Below, one piece after another: positions 26,004 to 35,156 of a stretch of 64,000 nucleotides of DNA. The notes beneath the pieces were generated by a model that saw nothing but the letters and a program-made list of their open reading frames with translations, was not told the origin of the DNA and made no database searches. Source of the DNA: Endozoicomonas numazuensis (lineage in GTDB: Bacteria > Pseudomonadota > Gammaproteobacteria > Pseudomonadales > Endozoicomonadaceae); the NCBI RefSeq assembly GCF_000722635.1, contig NZ_JOKH01000001.1, forward strand, positions 1,493,182 to 1,557,181, read 5' to 3'. A program made the position numbers and the translations under genes. The first letter of the stretch is position 1; each line of letters starts with the position of its first letter.

Positions 26004-27102
26004 GCTGAGGCCAACCGAACAACAGGCAGAGTATCTTGATCGAGCTTGCGGCTCACGTCGTCATGCCTTTAACCAATTACTGGCTCACTTCAGCCAGGAA
26101 GGCATCAAGTGGTCGAAAAAGGCGGCCAATGAAAAATACAAGGCATTGAGAATAGAGTTTCCCTGGTACGCAGAAGTCAGCCAGCGAGTGACCCGTAATA
26201 CCGTTGATGATCTGCATAATGCTTTTACCCACTTCTTCCGCCGAGTAAAGAAAGGTGAGAAACCCGGATATCCCAGGTTTAAAAAACGCGGCCTGCATGA
26301 CAGCTTTGCCTTGCGGGAAAAACCCAAATTTGACGTTGAAGGTCGCACTCTTCGCATAGAAAAGCTGAACACCCGAATCAAGATGCGGGAGGCTCTGCGC
26401 TTCACGGGTATACCCTGTCAGGTGACGATCAGCAAACGGGCGGATAAATACTTCGCTTCGATACTTGTGGAGACCCAAGACTACGACCCTAAAGCACAAA
26501 GCTCTGAATCCGTCGGCGTTGATTTTGGCATCAAAGATTTGGCTATTTGTTCGAATGGCAAAACCTTTGCTGCTAACCAGAAGTTAAAGCACTCCCTGAA
26601 ACGTCTGGCTCGCAAACAGCGAGCATTGAGCCGTAAAACGAAAGGCAGTAACCGCCGTGCGAAAGCCAAGCAAGCGGTTGCCAAACTTCACTATCGCATC
26701 AGCAACCAACGTCTAGCCATTCTGCATGAGGTCAGTGATTATCTGACGGCAAACTTCAGCGTTATCGCTATTGAAGACCTGAATGTACGTGGCATGACGA
26801 AGAACCACAAACTGGCCCGGGCTGTGAACGACGCAGGTTTCGGAATGTTGCGCCAGTTCATTGAATACAAGGCCGAATTACGGCAGCGCGAAGTGGTCAT
26901 TGCTGACAGGTTCTTCCCGTCCAGCAAGACATGCAGTGCCTGTGGCAATAAAAATGATGCTGTGGTTCTTGGTGTCCAGTGGTGGGACTGCCCAAGCTGT
27001 AAAGCCCACCATAACCGAGACTTCAACGCCTCAGTTAATTTAGATAGATATGGTCGAGACACGTTACAGCTCGACCTTAAACCCTACACAAGAGTGGCGT
27101 AA
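25981..27102 (+). CDS. tnpB: TnpB, RNA-guided nuclease of an IS607-type element
   Basis: 373 residues. The RuvC residues are recognisable: Asp in GVDFGIKDLA (about 180), Glu in VIAIEDLNVRG (about 263) and Asp in HNRDFNAS near the C-terminus. A zinc finger CSACGNK...CPSC lies between them. TnpB proteins cut DNA next to a short motif under guidance of an RNA made from the element's right end. The start overlaps the tnpA stop region. The protein looks full-length, so it may still be active although tnpA is broken. Confidence 0.93.
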   Translation: MLLAHKIELRPTEQQAEYLDRACGSRRHAFNQLLAHFSQEGIKWSKKAANEKYKALRIEFPWYAEVSQRVTRNTVDDLHNAFTHFFRRVKKGEKPGYPRFKKRGLHDSFALREKPKFDVEGRTLRIEKLNTRIKMREALRFTGIPCQVTISKRADKYFASILVETQDYDPKAQSSESVGVDFGIKDLAICSNGKTFAANQKLKHSLKRLARKQRALSRKTKGSNRRAKAKQAVAKLHYRISNQRLAILHEVSDYLTANFSVIAIEDLNVRGMTKNHKLARAVNDAGFGMLRQFIEYKAELRQREVVIADRFFPSSKTCSACGNKNDAVVLGVQWWDCPSCKAHHNRDFNASVNLDRYGRDTLQLDLKPYTRVA

Positions 27103-27150
27103 GACATACTTCGGTATGCAGCCGTGTTGACGGTGTAGATAAACCCAGAT
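26960..27150 (+). ncRNA. Possible omega-RNA (reRNA) at the tnpB 3' end
   Basis: In this family the guide scaffold overlaps the tnpB 3' end and extends past it. Here a hairpin GACATAC-TTCG-GTATGC lies just after the stop (about 27105-27121), consistent with a scaffold. Ends and guide cannot be fixed without read data. Confidence 0.35.
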
Positions 27151-27199
27151 AATCAGTGATTGTCGTAGGTTTTTAGTAGCGGTTAAGCTCTTCGTTGCA

Positions 27200-27685
27200 T
27201 CAATGGCTGTTCATGACCGGATTCGCAGACTTTCCTGTCTCATAGAAAGATTTAAGGTTGCCAGCAATCTTTTTCACCATACCTTTGACAATTAATCTGA
27301 ACAGTAGCCGATCCATCAGCTTGCCAAAAAGTCCTCCACCCAGTTCATAGGTCATGGTAGTGGTCAGTTCAGTCTGCTCGCCTACGGCTTTTATCTTGTA
27401 TCGAAAGTTAGCTTCTTTAAAAGGAGGCGCTACTTTGTCACCTTTATGCAGGCGCATGATGAATCCTTGCTGTTCCTGCCAGTGGATAATGGTTTCATCC
27501 AGGTATTGACCATTCTTTTGATAAACCCTTCGACTGGCTCCAACGCCTTCTGAGGGGCCTTCATGTATTTCGCAATGGGTCAGATTAGGCACATAATTAG
27601 GTGACAATGTATAGTCTTTCAACTTGTCCCAGGATTGCTCCAGAGACAGATTGATGATGACCTGAGCACTGATTTCTGAACTCAT
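27200..27685 (-). CDS. SRPBCC-family (START-like) protein
   Basis: 161 residues. A hydrophobic ligand-binding fold is suggested by INLSLEQSWDKLKDYTLSPNYVPNL at the N-terminus, alternating strands in the middle (RYKIKAVGEQTELTTTMTYE) and a long C-terminal helix (VKGMVKKIAGNLKSFYE). Such proteins bind or cyclise hydrophobic compounds. It is two bases after the stop of the upstream SDR and so in one operon with it. A role in handling a steroid or hopanoid-like ligand is inference. Confidence 0.8.
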   Translation of the reverse strand: MSSEISAQVIINLSLEQSWDKLKDYTLSPNYVPNLTHCEIHEGPSEGVGASRRVYQKNGQYLDETIIHWQEQQGFIMRLHKGDKVAPPFKEANFRYKIKAVGEQTELTTTMTYELGGGLFGKLMDRLLFRLIVKGMVKKIAGNLKSFYETGKSANPVMNSH

Positions 27686-27687
27686 TT

Positions 27688-28479
27688 TCAGCTCTCCGTC
27701 TTCTGGTTATGTAGAGAGGCGGCATCAAGAAAGGCTGGACGCTCACCACCACCATGAACAGTGATATCAGCACCACTGACGTAAGATGAAAGTGAAGACG
27801 CCAGATATAGGCAGGTGTCGCCTATGTCAGAAGGATTAGCCAGTCGTTGCAGGGGAACGGTTGAAGAAACACTGGCAATGCCTTCATCATCACCGTAGTG
27901 AAGGTGAGACTGTTCTGTCAGGATCATTCCGGCAATGACAGCATTGACGCGGACTTTTGGTGCCCATTCCACGGCAAGCGATGTCGTGAGATTCAGAAGA
28001 CCGGCTTTGGCCGCACCATAAGCAGCTGTTCCCGGAGAAGGACGCTTGGCACTGACACTGCAAATATTGATGATTGAACCGCCTTCTTCCTGCTTTTGCA
28101 TAACTGTGTTGGCGATTTGGCACAGGTTGAGAGGTGCAATCAGGTTCAGACGAAGAATGGCTTCAGAAAATCGGGGAGAAACGGTAGCTGCATCGGCATG
28201 AGGGGCTCCACCGGCATTGTTGACCAGAATGTCCAGACGGCCAAAACGTTCTACAGTAGCATCGACCAGTTGCTGCGCCTGCTCAATATCGCGGACATCG
28301 CAGGAAAAAAACACGGCTTTCCTGCTATCATGCTCTGGCATGTTTTCCGGTTCACTGCGACCACAGATCACCACATTGGCACCTTGCTCAAGAAAACGTT
28401 CGGTAATTCCCTTGCCAGCGCCCTTGCCACCCCCGGTTACCAGCACCACTTTGCCTGTGAAGTCCAATGGGTTCTGCAT
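27688..28479 (-). CDS. Short-chain dehydrogenase
   Basis: 263 residues of classical SDR type. The NAD(P) motif VTGGGKGAGKG is at about 14-24, NNAGGAP follows, and the catalytic triad is in SVSAKRPSPGTAAYGAAK. The C-terminus ends in HGGGERPAFLDAA, which I recall from an SDR linked to the mycobacterial KstR2 steroid regulon (uncertain). Divergent from tesD, with which it shares a 462-bp promoter region containing operator site 3. Confidence 0.88.
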   Translation of the reverse strand: MQNPLDFTGKVVLVTGGGKGAGKGITERFLEQGANVVICGRSEPENMPEHDSRKAVFFSCDVRDIEQAQQLVDATVERFGRLDILVNNAGGAPHADAATVSPRFSEAILRLNLIAPLNLCQIANTVMQKQEEGGSIINICSVSAKRPSPGTAAYGAAKAGLLNLTTSLAVEWAPKVRVNAVIAGMILTEQSHLHYGDDEGIASVSSTVPLQRLANPSDIGDTCLYLASSLSSYVSGADITVHGGGERPAFLDAASLHNQKTES

Positions 28480-28941
28480 TTTCGCCTCTTGTTCTGGTTA
28501 TTATGAAGAATCTTTCAACACATGGGGTGAAGAAAAACTGTTTCAGCCGCTCTGGGCTTTTTTCATGGCTTTTTTTTCATGGCTTTTCATGGCTTTAATG
28601 AGGCGATGTTACCCACTGCCTGGAAAGCTGTATTAGTTCATGTGGACGATTTAGGGCGATGACTCTGAGAGGCAGCCACTGAAAAAAGACTTTTTTGTTG
28701 ATTTAAGTTGATCGAGTCTGTTGTTCGATGTGACTGACAAGTTACCGCCACCGAATATGTATTCTATTGTGAGCGATTATATCGACTTAGCCAGTTTGAG
28801 TTCAGAGCGCATGGTGCTTAGTCCACACAGACGATGATTGCTATTGCAGGCATTGAAAAAATCTCTTGCTAAGAAAAACCGTTCAGTGAATCCATTTCAT
28901 CTCTATTCGCTGGCAGGTTGTCATCATCAGGAGATCAGATA
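28480..28941. other. Divergent promoter region between the SDR and tesD
   Basis: No gene is seen. A triplicated 'TTTCATGGCTTTT' run lies at about 28558-28597, and operator site 3 is at 28818-28835. Confidence 0.6.
28818..28835. promoter_or_regulatory. Putative steroid-regulon operator, site 3
   Basis: TTAGTCCACACAGACGAT matches the shared dyad less perfectly than the others (left half TTAGTC, right half GACGAT). It lies 106 bp upstream of tesD, the first gene of the meta-cleavage operon. Confidence 0.55.
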
Positions 28942-29775
28942 ATGAGCAGGATTCCAGAAGCAGATTATGTTCAGGTGGAGAGTGCACAGCTGAGCGGTGG
29001 GTTGACCCTTCATTATCAGGAAGCGGGTGTAGGGCCGACAGTGTTGTTTATTCACGGCAGTGGTCCCGGGGCCAGTGGGTACAGTAATTTCAAAGGGAAC
29101 TATCCGGTTTTTGCTGAAGCTGGCTATCGCGCTATTGTTCCGGACCTGCCTGGCTATGGCTTGAGTGATAAGCCTGACACTGAATATACATTGGACTTCT
29201 TTGTTGACGCCATGGTGGGCCTGGTCGACAAGTTAGGCATCGAAAAAGTAACACTGGTCGGTAACTCCCTGGGGGGGGCAATCGCCATCAAGATGGCCCT
29301 GGATAAGCCAGAGCTGGTGGAAAAGCTGATTCTTATGGCGCCTGGTGGCCTGATGGAGAAAGAGCAGTATTATTTGCAGATGGAAGGCATTCAGAAGATG
29401 GGGGCGGCCTTTGCTGCTGGCGAACTGAATGAGCCTGAAGGGATGAAGCGACTGCTGGGTCTTCAGCTGTATAATCCAGACCAGATTACCGATGACATTG
29501 TTCACGAACGTGTGGCTGTTGTTCTCAATCAGCCCAAGTGTGTGCTTTCTACCATGCAGGTGCCTGTTCTGACGGAACGCCTGAAAGAATTGCAGTGCCC
29601 GATCCTTGGGTTCTGGGGTATGAACGACAAGTTTTGTCCAGTCAGTGGTGCTCAGACCATGATGGAAAACTGCAGCCAGATCCGCTTTAACCTCATGAGT
29701 GAATGTGGTCACTGGGTGATGGTAGAGCATCAGGCTCTGTTCAATCGTGAATGTATCCAGTTTATCGAACAATAA
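28942..29775 (+). CDS. tesD: Meta-cleavage product hydrolase (TesD/HsaD-like)
   Basis: 277 residues from ATG 28942, which has AGGAGA upstream; a TTG at 28918 is rejected. Alpha/beta-hydrolase with oxyanion HGSGPG, nucleophilic Ser in GNSLGG, acid Asp in WGMNDKFCP and base His in ECGHWVMVEH. In steroid degradation this enzyme hydrolyses the C-C bond of the ring-cleaved product 4,9-DSHA, releasing the HIP side and a 2-hydroxydienoate. It starts the tesD-E-F-G operon. The extradiol dioxygenase that makes its substrate is not in the window. Confidence 0.88.
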   Translation: MSRIPEADYVQVESAQLSGGLTLHYQEAGVGPTVLFIHGSGPGASGYSNFKGNYPVFAEAGYRAIVPDLPGYGLSDKPDTEYTLDFFVDAMVGLVDKLGIEKVTLVGNSLGGAIAIKMALDKPELVEKLILMAPGGLMEKEQYYLQMEGIQKMGAAFAAGELNEPEGMKRLLGLQLYNPDQITDDIVHERVAVVLNQPKCVLSTMQVPVLTERLKELQCPILGFWGMNDKFCPVSGAQTMMENCSQIRFNLMSECGHWVMVEHQALFNRECIQFIEQ

Positions 29776-29790
29776 AAACGGCGTAGCAAA

Positions 29791-30588
29791 ATGTCTTTCA
29801 GTAAAGAAAAAAGAGCGCAGTACGGAGATGAGCTCTACGAAGCTCTTAAAGCCGGTAAAACCATCGATCCTCTGACCGATCGGGAATCGGATATCACCAT
29901 TGAAGACAGCTACCACATTTCCCTGCACATGGTGGAAAGACGGGTCGCTGCCGGTGACAAGATTGTCGGAAAAAAGATCGGGGTCACCTCCAAAGCAGTG
30001 CAGGACATGTTGAATGTGCATCAGCCTGACTTTGGCTTCATCACCCATGAAATGTGGTTTGAAAATGCAGAAACTATCTCTATTTCTGCCAACAAGCTGA
30101 TCCAGCCCCGGGCGGAAGGGGAAATTGCTTTCAAACTGAAAAAGGATCTGGTGGGGCCAGGCGTCACTGAAAAAGACGTACTGGATGCGACCGAGTGCGT
30201 TATGCCCTGCTTTGAAATTGTTGATTCCCGTATTCATAACTGGCAGATCAAGATTCAGGATACTGTGGCAGACAACGCGTCTTGTGGTGTGTTTGTGTTG
30301 GGAGAAAATGAGGTTGATCCACGGGAGATTGATCTGCCCAATGCTCAAATGAAAGTTTACAAAAACGGCCAGTTAATCAGTGAAGGTCTGGGCTCTGCTG
30401 TGCAGGGCAACCCATTGACTGCTGTGGCATGGCTGGCAAATACCCTGGGTGAATTCGGGATTCCTTTCAAGGCAGGTGAAATCATTCTGTCGGGATCTCT
30501 GGTGCCGCTGGAACCAGTTGGACCCGGTGACGTTATGACCCTTGAGGTCGAAGGGTTGGGCACTGCTGCTGTGACCTTCGGATCCTGA
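29791..30588 (+). CDS. tesE: 2-hydroxypenta/hexa-2,4-dienoate hydratase
   Basis: 265 residues of the MhpD/fumarylacetoacetase family. The metal-ligand glutamates are visible in QPRAEGEIAF (E-x-E type) and in CFEIVDSR, and VGKKIGVTSKAVQ matches the substrate loop. It hydrates the dienoate released by TesD to a 4-hydroxy-2-oxoacid in the cytoplasm. It follows tesD by 15 bp and precedes tesF by 33 bp. Confidence 0.92.
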   Translation: MSFSKEKRAQYGDELYEALKAGKTIDPLTDRESDITIEDSYHISLHMVERRVAAGDKIVGKKIGVTSKAVQDMLNVHQPDFGFITHEMWFENAETISISANKLIQPRAEGEIAFKLKKDLVGPGVTEKDVLDATECVMPCFEIVDSRIHNWQIKIQDTVADNASCGVFVLGENEVDPREIDLPNAQMKVYKNGQLISEGLGSAVQGNPLTAVAWLANTLGEFGIPFKAGEIILSGSLVPLEPVGPGDVMTLEVEGLGTAAVTFGS

Positions 30589-30621
30589 GCGAATTATTTT
30601 AAGAAAAAGGATAAAGGAAGC

Positions 30622-31536
30622 ATGAGTAAAAAACTCAACGCGGTCATTATCGGTCCCGGTAATATCGGAACCGATCTGTTGATGAAAATGAAGCGCTCAG
30701 AGTGGATTGAGCCAGTATGGATGGTGGGTATCGATCCAGATTCAGAAGGTTTGAAGCGTGCCCGTGAAATGGGTATTAAAACCACCGCTGAAGGGGTTGA
30801 TGGTGTTCTCCCTCACGTTCTGGACGACGACATTCGTATAGCATTTGATGCCACCTCTGCCTACGTTCATGCTGAGAATAGTCGCAAGCTAAACGAAAAA
30901 GGTGTGATCATGATTGATCTGACACCTGCCGCTATTGGTCCTTTCTGTGTGCCTCCTGTTAATTTGAAAGAGCACACCACGGACCTGAAAATGAACGTCA
31001 ACATGGTTACTTGTGGCGGTCAGGCCACTATCCCTATGGTGGCCGCTGTTTCCCGGGTTCAGCCAGTAGAATACGGTGAAATTGTAGCAACAGTTTCTTC
31101 ACGTTCAGTGGGTCCTGGTACTCGTCAGAATATTGATGAGTTTACCCGTACCACTTCAGGTGCTGTTGAGAAAGTGGGTGGGGCGAAAAAAGGCAAGGCG
31201 ATTATTATTATCAACCCTGCTGAGCCACCTCTGATCATGCGCGACACCATCCACTGCCTGACTGAAGGTGAGCCGGATATTGAAGCGATCACCCAGTCGG
31301 TTCACGACATGGTTGCAGATGTTCAGAAGTATGTTCCTGGCTACAAGCTGGTGAATGGCCCCATTTTTGATGGCCGGAAAGTGTCCGTCTTCATGGAAGT
31401 GGAAGGTCTGGGAGATTTCCTGCCCAAGTATGCGGGCAACCTGGACATCATGACCGCTGCAGGCCTGCGTACTGCAGAAATGATTGCCGAAGAAGTAGCA
31501 GCAGGTAACACCCACCTGCCAGAGCGGGGAGAATAA
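30622..31536 (+). CDS. tesF: Acetaldehyde dehydrogenase, acylating
   Basis: 304 residues. NAD-binding [11 protein letters not shown] is at about 8-18, and the active-site Cys is in [12 protein letters not shown] (about 131). It converts the aldehyde produced by the aldolase (acetaldehyde or propanal) to the acyl-CoA and is normally complexed with that aldolase. An AAGGA ribosome site precedes the ATG, and the next gene starts four bases after its stop. Confidence 0.95.
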   Translation: MSKKLNAVIIGPGNIGTDLLMKMKRSEWIEPVWMVGIDPDSEGLKRAREMGIKTTAEGVDGVLPHVLDDDIRIAFDATSAYVHAENSRKLNEKGVIMIDLTPAAIGPFCVPPVNLKEHTTDLKMNVNMVTCGGQATIPMVAAVSRVQPVEYGEIVATVSSRSVGPGTRQNIDEFTRTTSGAVEKVGGAKKGKAIIIINPAEPPLIMRDTIHCLTEGEPDIEAITQSVHDMVADVQKYVPGYKLVNGPIFDGRKVSVFMEVEGLGDFLPKYAGNLDIMTAAGLRTAEMIAEEVAAGNTHLPERGE

Positions 31537-31540
31537 GACG

Positions 31541-32587
31541 ATGGATTTGCAAGGTAAAACAGCCCTGAGCGGAATTAAAGTCAAACTGCACGACATGAGT
31601 CTGCGTGACGGTATGCACGCCAAGCAGCATCAGATCTCTCTGGACGAAATGGTCAGTATTGCCACTGCGCTGGATGAGGCGGGCATGCCACTGATTGAAG
31701 TCACTCACGGTGATGGGTTGGGTGGTTCTTCTCTGAACTACGGCTTTCCTGCTCATACGGATGAAGAGTATCTGAGTGCCGTTATTCCCAAGATGAAGAA
31801 TGCTAAAATTTCGGCGCTGCAGTTGCCCGGAATCGGTACTCTGGATCACCTGAGAATGGCAAAAGATGTGGGTGTGTCGTGTATTAGGGTAGCGACTCAC
31901 TGTACAGAAGCCGATGTTTCTGAGCAGCACATTGGCATGTCAGCCAAAATGGAAATGGATACGGTAGGCTTTTTGATGATGGCCCATATGGTCAGCCCGG
32001 AGAAAATTCTGGAGCAGGCCAAGCTGATGGAACATTATGGCGCTAACTGTATCTATATGACCGATTCTGCCGGGTACATGCTGCCTGCAGAAGTGACTGA
32101 GAAAATTGGACTGCTGCGTTCTGAGTTGAATGCCAACACAGAAATTGGTTTCCACGGTCACCATAACCTGGCGATGGGGATTGCTAACTCTCTGGCGGCG
32201 ATTGAGGCCGGTGCTGCTCGTATCGATGGTTCCGTAGCAGGCCTGGGCGCCGGGGCGGGTAATACGCCATTGGAAGTGTTTGTGGCTGTACTGGATCGCA
32301 TGGGTGTAGAGAGCGGTGTTGATCTCTATAAGATCATGGACGTGGCTGAAGATCGGGTAGTTCCCATCATGGATCAGCCCATTCGTCTGGATCGTGATGC
32401 CCTGACTCTGGGCTATGCCGGCGTTTATTCTTCCTTCCTGCTGTTCGCCAAACGTGCTGAAGCCAAGTATGGTATCCAGGCTCGTGATATTCTGGTTGAG
32501 CTGGGTCGTCGCGGTACTGTGGGTGGGCAGGAAGACATGATCGAAGATTTGGCACTGACCATGGCAAAAGAAAAAGGTCTTATCTAA
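31541..32587 (+). CDS. tesG: 4-hydroxy-2-oxovalerate aldolase
   Basis: 348 residues. The HMGL-like TIM barrel has the metal-binding [15 protein letters not shown] (about 17-31) and [21 protein letters not shown] (about 204-224). It splits 4-hydroxy-2-oxoacids to pyruvate and an aldehyde passed to TesF through a channel. It is the last gene of tesDEFG; a dispersed hairpin repeat follows. Confidence 0.95.
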   Translation: MDLQGKTALSGIKVKLHDMSLRDGMHAKQHQISLDEMVSIATALDEAGMPLIEVTHGDGLGGSSLNYGFPAHTDEEYLSAVIPKMKNAKISALQLPGIGTLDHLRMAKDVGVSCIRVATHCTEADVSEQHIGMSAKMEMDTVGFLMMAHMVSPEKILEQAKLMEHYGANCIYMTDSAGYMLPAEVTEKIGLLRSELNANTEIGFHGHHNLAMGIANSLAAIEAGAARIDGSVAGLGAGAGNTPLEVFVAVLDRMGVESGVDLYKIMDVAEDRVVPIMDQPIRLDRDALTLGYAGVYSSFLLFAKRAEAKYGIQARDILVELGRRGTVGGQEDMIEDLALTMAKEKGLI

Positions 32588-32616
32588 CGGTTGAGTTAAC
32601 GCTCACTGTTCGCCTG

Positions 32617-32706
32617 GTTCCCATGCTCCAGCGTGGGAACCCATACGTTATCTCAAGCAATAGTAACTGATTATGTAGGGCGTATGCATTTCCACGCAGA
32701 GCGTGG
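32617..32706. repeat. Dispersed hairpin repeat, long copy
   Basis: Two hairpin halves: GTTCCCA...TGGGAAC at 32617-32640 and CCACGC-AGA-GCGTGG at 32692-32706. A related copy is at 61729-61812, and a fragment at 35038-35057. It follows tesG and could act as its terminator. Confidence 0.6.
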
Positions 32707-32740
32707 TAATGATTTGATCTTTTGAGAAAGGAGTTTTCGA

Positions 32741-33304
32741 TTGAGTTTTCAACATGGACTAAAAGAAGCTCATGCGAGGTATGAGCAGTTCAGGAGGATC
32801 TCCAGAGATGTGACAGCTGAGAGTCTCTCAGATTACTATCAGGACTATTCAAACATCAGGTTAGGTGGCATAGATGACCTAGCGATTGAGGCGTCGGAAG
32901 CTTGGTGTGATATGGAATGCTCTAGGCCTCGAGCTGACTGGAGTTGGAAAGAAGCGGCCCAGGCATATCGAAAGAGTTACCCAAAGCGCTTTGAGCTATC
33001 GATTTGGTATAATGACAAACTGTGCGGACTTTCCTATGGTAGGCCATCTTTTGGCAAAAGCAGGGTAAGAGTGGAACTCATTGAAGGAGCCCCTAGAGTG
33101 GGAAATCCGCTTGGGCCTAGAAGAGTTGTGCCCATTACCATTATGAATGCCACTGCTTATGCGGGAATCCTTGGAGCTAGAGAGCTCCGAATTATGAGGC
33201 CTGCCAAACCCCTCATAGGGTACTATGAGAGCCTTGATTTCAAGTATGTCCCATCAACAGGTGAGGAGCACTTCCCGGACTACCTCTACAAGGTTCTAAG
33301 GTGA
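32741..33304 (+). CDS. GNAT-like acetyltransferase, TTG start
   Basis: 187 residues. The TTG start is supported by GAAAGGAG at 32726-32733. The core strand ELSIWYNDKLCGLSYGR, the helix/strand ITIMNATAYAGILGARELRI and the C-terminal LIGYYESLDFKYVP are arranged as in GNAT enzymes (the YYESLDF segment matches the family's C-terminal motif). Substrate is unknown. It is followed by two tiny overlapping ORFs. This AT-richer stretch looks inserted between tesG and the next SDR. A decayed piece of a second copy is at 34986-35057. Confidence 0.65.
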   Translation: MSFQHGLKEAHARYEQFRRISRDVTAESLSDYYQDYSNIRLGGIDDLAIEASEAWCDMECSRPRADWSWKEAAQAYRKSYPKRFELSIWYNDKLCGLSYGRPSFGKSRVRVELIEGAPRVGNPLGPRRVVPITIMNATAYAGILGARELRIMRPAKPLIGYYESLDFKYVPSTGEEHFPDYLYKVLR

Positions 33305-33308
33305 TCAA

Positions 33309-33482
33309 ATGAGTAAAGAAACAGGTAAAGCTATGAGTGATCAGGAAAAGCTTCTGCAAGAAAAAGCTCGAAAAGCACTCAAGAAGAACAAGACGCCCAT
33401 ATATAGCCTTGAGGACGAAGGGGGTATAATGGCTGGGCCAGTGAAATCGGAAGATTTAGAGAAGGATCTCGACAATGAGTAA
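33309..33482 (+). CDS. Small highly charged protein
   Basis: 57 residues (MSKETGKAMSDQEKLLQEKA...), Lys/Glu-rich with a predicted helix around residues 10-27. It starts four bases after the GNAT-like stop and its stop overlaps the next ATG (ATGAGTAA). The segment KARKALKKNKT resembles KAQKSLRLNK in the next protein, so the two may be related. Function unknown. Confidence 0.5.
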   Translation: MSKETGKAMSDQEKLLQEKARKALKKNKTPIYSLEDEGGIMAGPVKSEDLEKDLDNE

Positions 33483-33609
33483 CTCAGATAAAGAAGCCAA
33501 AGCAAAAGCGCAGAAATCGCTGAGGCTGAACAAAGTAAAAGCTGATGCTATCCCATCAGGCAAAGGCGCGACTAGAGCAACCCGGTCGACTAAAGAAACG
33601 AAAAACTGA
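33475..33609 (+). CDS. Small basic protein
   Basis: 44 residues, very basic (MSNSDKEAKAKAQKSLRLNK...). It overlaps the preceding ORF by eight bases. Its context with a GNAT-like gene and another small charged protein suggests a three-gene unit. No function is assigned. Confidence 0.45.
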   Translation: MSNSDKEAKAKAQKSLRLNKVKADAIPSGKGATRATRSTKETKN

Positions 33610-33867
33610 CTACCATGACATTATATTTATAAATAATTTTTACTGAGTTGCAGCCAATTGACCGCAGAATCTGCCTGCAAATTCTGAGCAATTACAGTTA
33701 AAGAGGCTGTACGCTTGACTTGACTGAAAATGATATAAAGGCTTTGAAATTTAAGTCGATTTGTTGAAAATCTGAAATATCCAATGCTCTTGTATGAGCT
33801 TTGGGTACCAAAGCTGCAAAATAAAGTTTCAGGAAGAAGGTTGCTCGTCAGATACAAGGAGTTGAAA

Positions 33868-34983
33868 GTGAATAATAAAAAACTGGTCTTTCTAATATTG
33901 TGCTCAATCGTTCTTTCGGGCTGCGGAAACAGTACTGTTGAAAGCGTTAAGAGTACTCCTTGGACTGTTGATGGATCGTTTACCACTGATCAAGCGTTAT
34001 CGAACAGGCCTATATGCGTATCTACAGAATGGAAGGTCTTTGAAGATGCACGAGGACGGATGGTTGTTGAGTACCAGTGTGAATTAACAGGGGAGGGCGA
34101 ATATTATCAAACCATTTTTAAAAAGTGGTTTGATAAATATGGTAGTTATGAAGAGAGGGTTGCAAAAACAAAAGGCAGATTGGAAGAAAAAATCAAAGAT
34201 AAAGCAAATTACATAAAGTCGAGCGAACAGTATTTAGAGCAGAAACTTGTTGAGCTGTCCGAATGGTCGAAGCCTAGTGAAGAAAAGCTGAGCCATCTTC
34301 AATCAAGACTGTCCTCTATCAGAGAAGATTCACTTCCGAAAATCCATAGACCAGGCCTCAATGAAGAGACTATTGACCGCATATCAGGTAGTGTTGAGCG
34401 CTTGAGAATCACACCGATGTTTTTAGCTAACCTTCCGAATGTTGATATAGAGCAAATTAGTATCAGGCGGGACGATCAGGCAGTCTACACTATTGCCAAC
34501 AGTCTGGTAGCACAACTGGATTACGATTTTAGTCAGGATAAATATGGAACTGAAAAAAGAGTTGCCAGAAATTTTATTCAGCAATGGATATGGCACTCCG
34601 TGGCGATGCAAAAGAGCAAGATCGAGATGGATCGGGAAGTAGCGCGTGTGAAAAACAGTATCAATAAAGACAAAGATGAACTCAGAGAATTAAAGGAAAC
34701 ACTACCTGACAGACTGGCTAAGGAGGGTGAGGTTATAAGGAATTATATAGAGATACATAGGGGGTTGTATGACATAACGAAGGTCTCCGAGATATATCAA
34801 TGGTCTGTATCAGAAGATAATCTAACAAGGTTGATATTCTCTGGAGTGGTAAAGGAATTGTATGATGGTTCAGTCAGGCAGGAAGTGTATTACAAACCGA
34901 ACAAAGCGATGGTTGATGTTCTCAATGAAAACCTCCTCTCTTATAAGGATATAGTTAGACGAAACCCTACGCACAAGCTTTAA
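33868..34983 (+). CDS. Lipoprotein of unknown function, GTG start
   Basis: 371 residues. GTG 33868 has AAGGAG upstream; an ATG at 33784 would put 28 residues before the signal sequence. A lipobox LSGC follows the hydrophobic LVFLILCSIV, so it is probably lipid-anchored. The middle contains long charged helices (about 80-165 and 250-300) likely forming coiled coils. No domain was recognised. It is AT-rich relative to the catabolic genes. Confidence 0.65.
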   Translation: MNNKKLVFLILCSIVLSGCGNSTVESVKSTPWTVDGSFTTDQALSNRPICVSTEWKVFEDARGRMVVEYQCELTGEGEYYQTIFKKWFDKYGSYEERVAKTKGRLEEKIKDKANYIKSSEQYLEQKLVELSEWSKPSEEKLSHLQSRLSSIREDSLPKIHRPGLNEETIDRISGSVERLRITPMFLANLPNVDIEQISIRRDDQAVYTIANSLVAQLDYDFSQDKYGTEKRVARNFIQQWIWHSVAMQKSKIEMDREVARVKNSINKDKDELRELKETLPDRLAKEGEVIRNYIEIHRGLYDITKVSEIYQWSVSEDNLTRLIFSGVVKELYDGSVRQEVYYKPNKAMVDVLNENLLSYKDIVRRNPTHKL

Positions 34984-34985
34984 TA

Positions 34986-35057
34986 GGATCTAGGCCTGTA
35001 AACCTCTTTCTAGGATACTATGAGAGCCTTGACTTTCGCCTGGCTCCCATGCGCTAG
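34986..35057 (+). pseudogene. Remnant of a second GNAT-like gene
   Basis: Translation RPVNLFLGYYESLDFR aligns with RPAKPLIGYYESLDFK near the C-terminus of the gene at 32741, and the DNA matches nearly base for base over 'TACTATGAGAGCCTTGA'. The fragment then runs into a piece of the dispersed hairpin repeat and stops at 35055. It suggests duplication and loss around the lipoprotein gene. Confidence 0.65.
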
Positions 35058-35156
35058 AGTGGAAACGAGTTGAACTGAAATCTGTTAACTCCCAACTGTA
35101 AACTTCAAACTGTAAACTTCAAACTGTCGACTTCAATAAGAATAAGAGTGGTGACC

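Larger units (their letters stand above)
25324..27150 (+). mobile_element. IS607-type insertion sequence (tnpA broken, tnpB intact)
   Basis: A serine-recombinase tnpA with a MerR-like helix-turn-helix is followed by an overlapping tnpB, the defining layout of IS607. Exact ends are not visible because this family has no terminal inverted repeats. The right end is placed near 27150 after the expected guide-RNA region. It sits between the isomerase operon and the SRPBCC gene. Confidence 0.8.

Noticed and set aside
29233..30348. Long minus-strand open frame opposite tesD/tesE
   Set aside because: It is the antisense of two clearly coding genes and has no recognisable motif.
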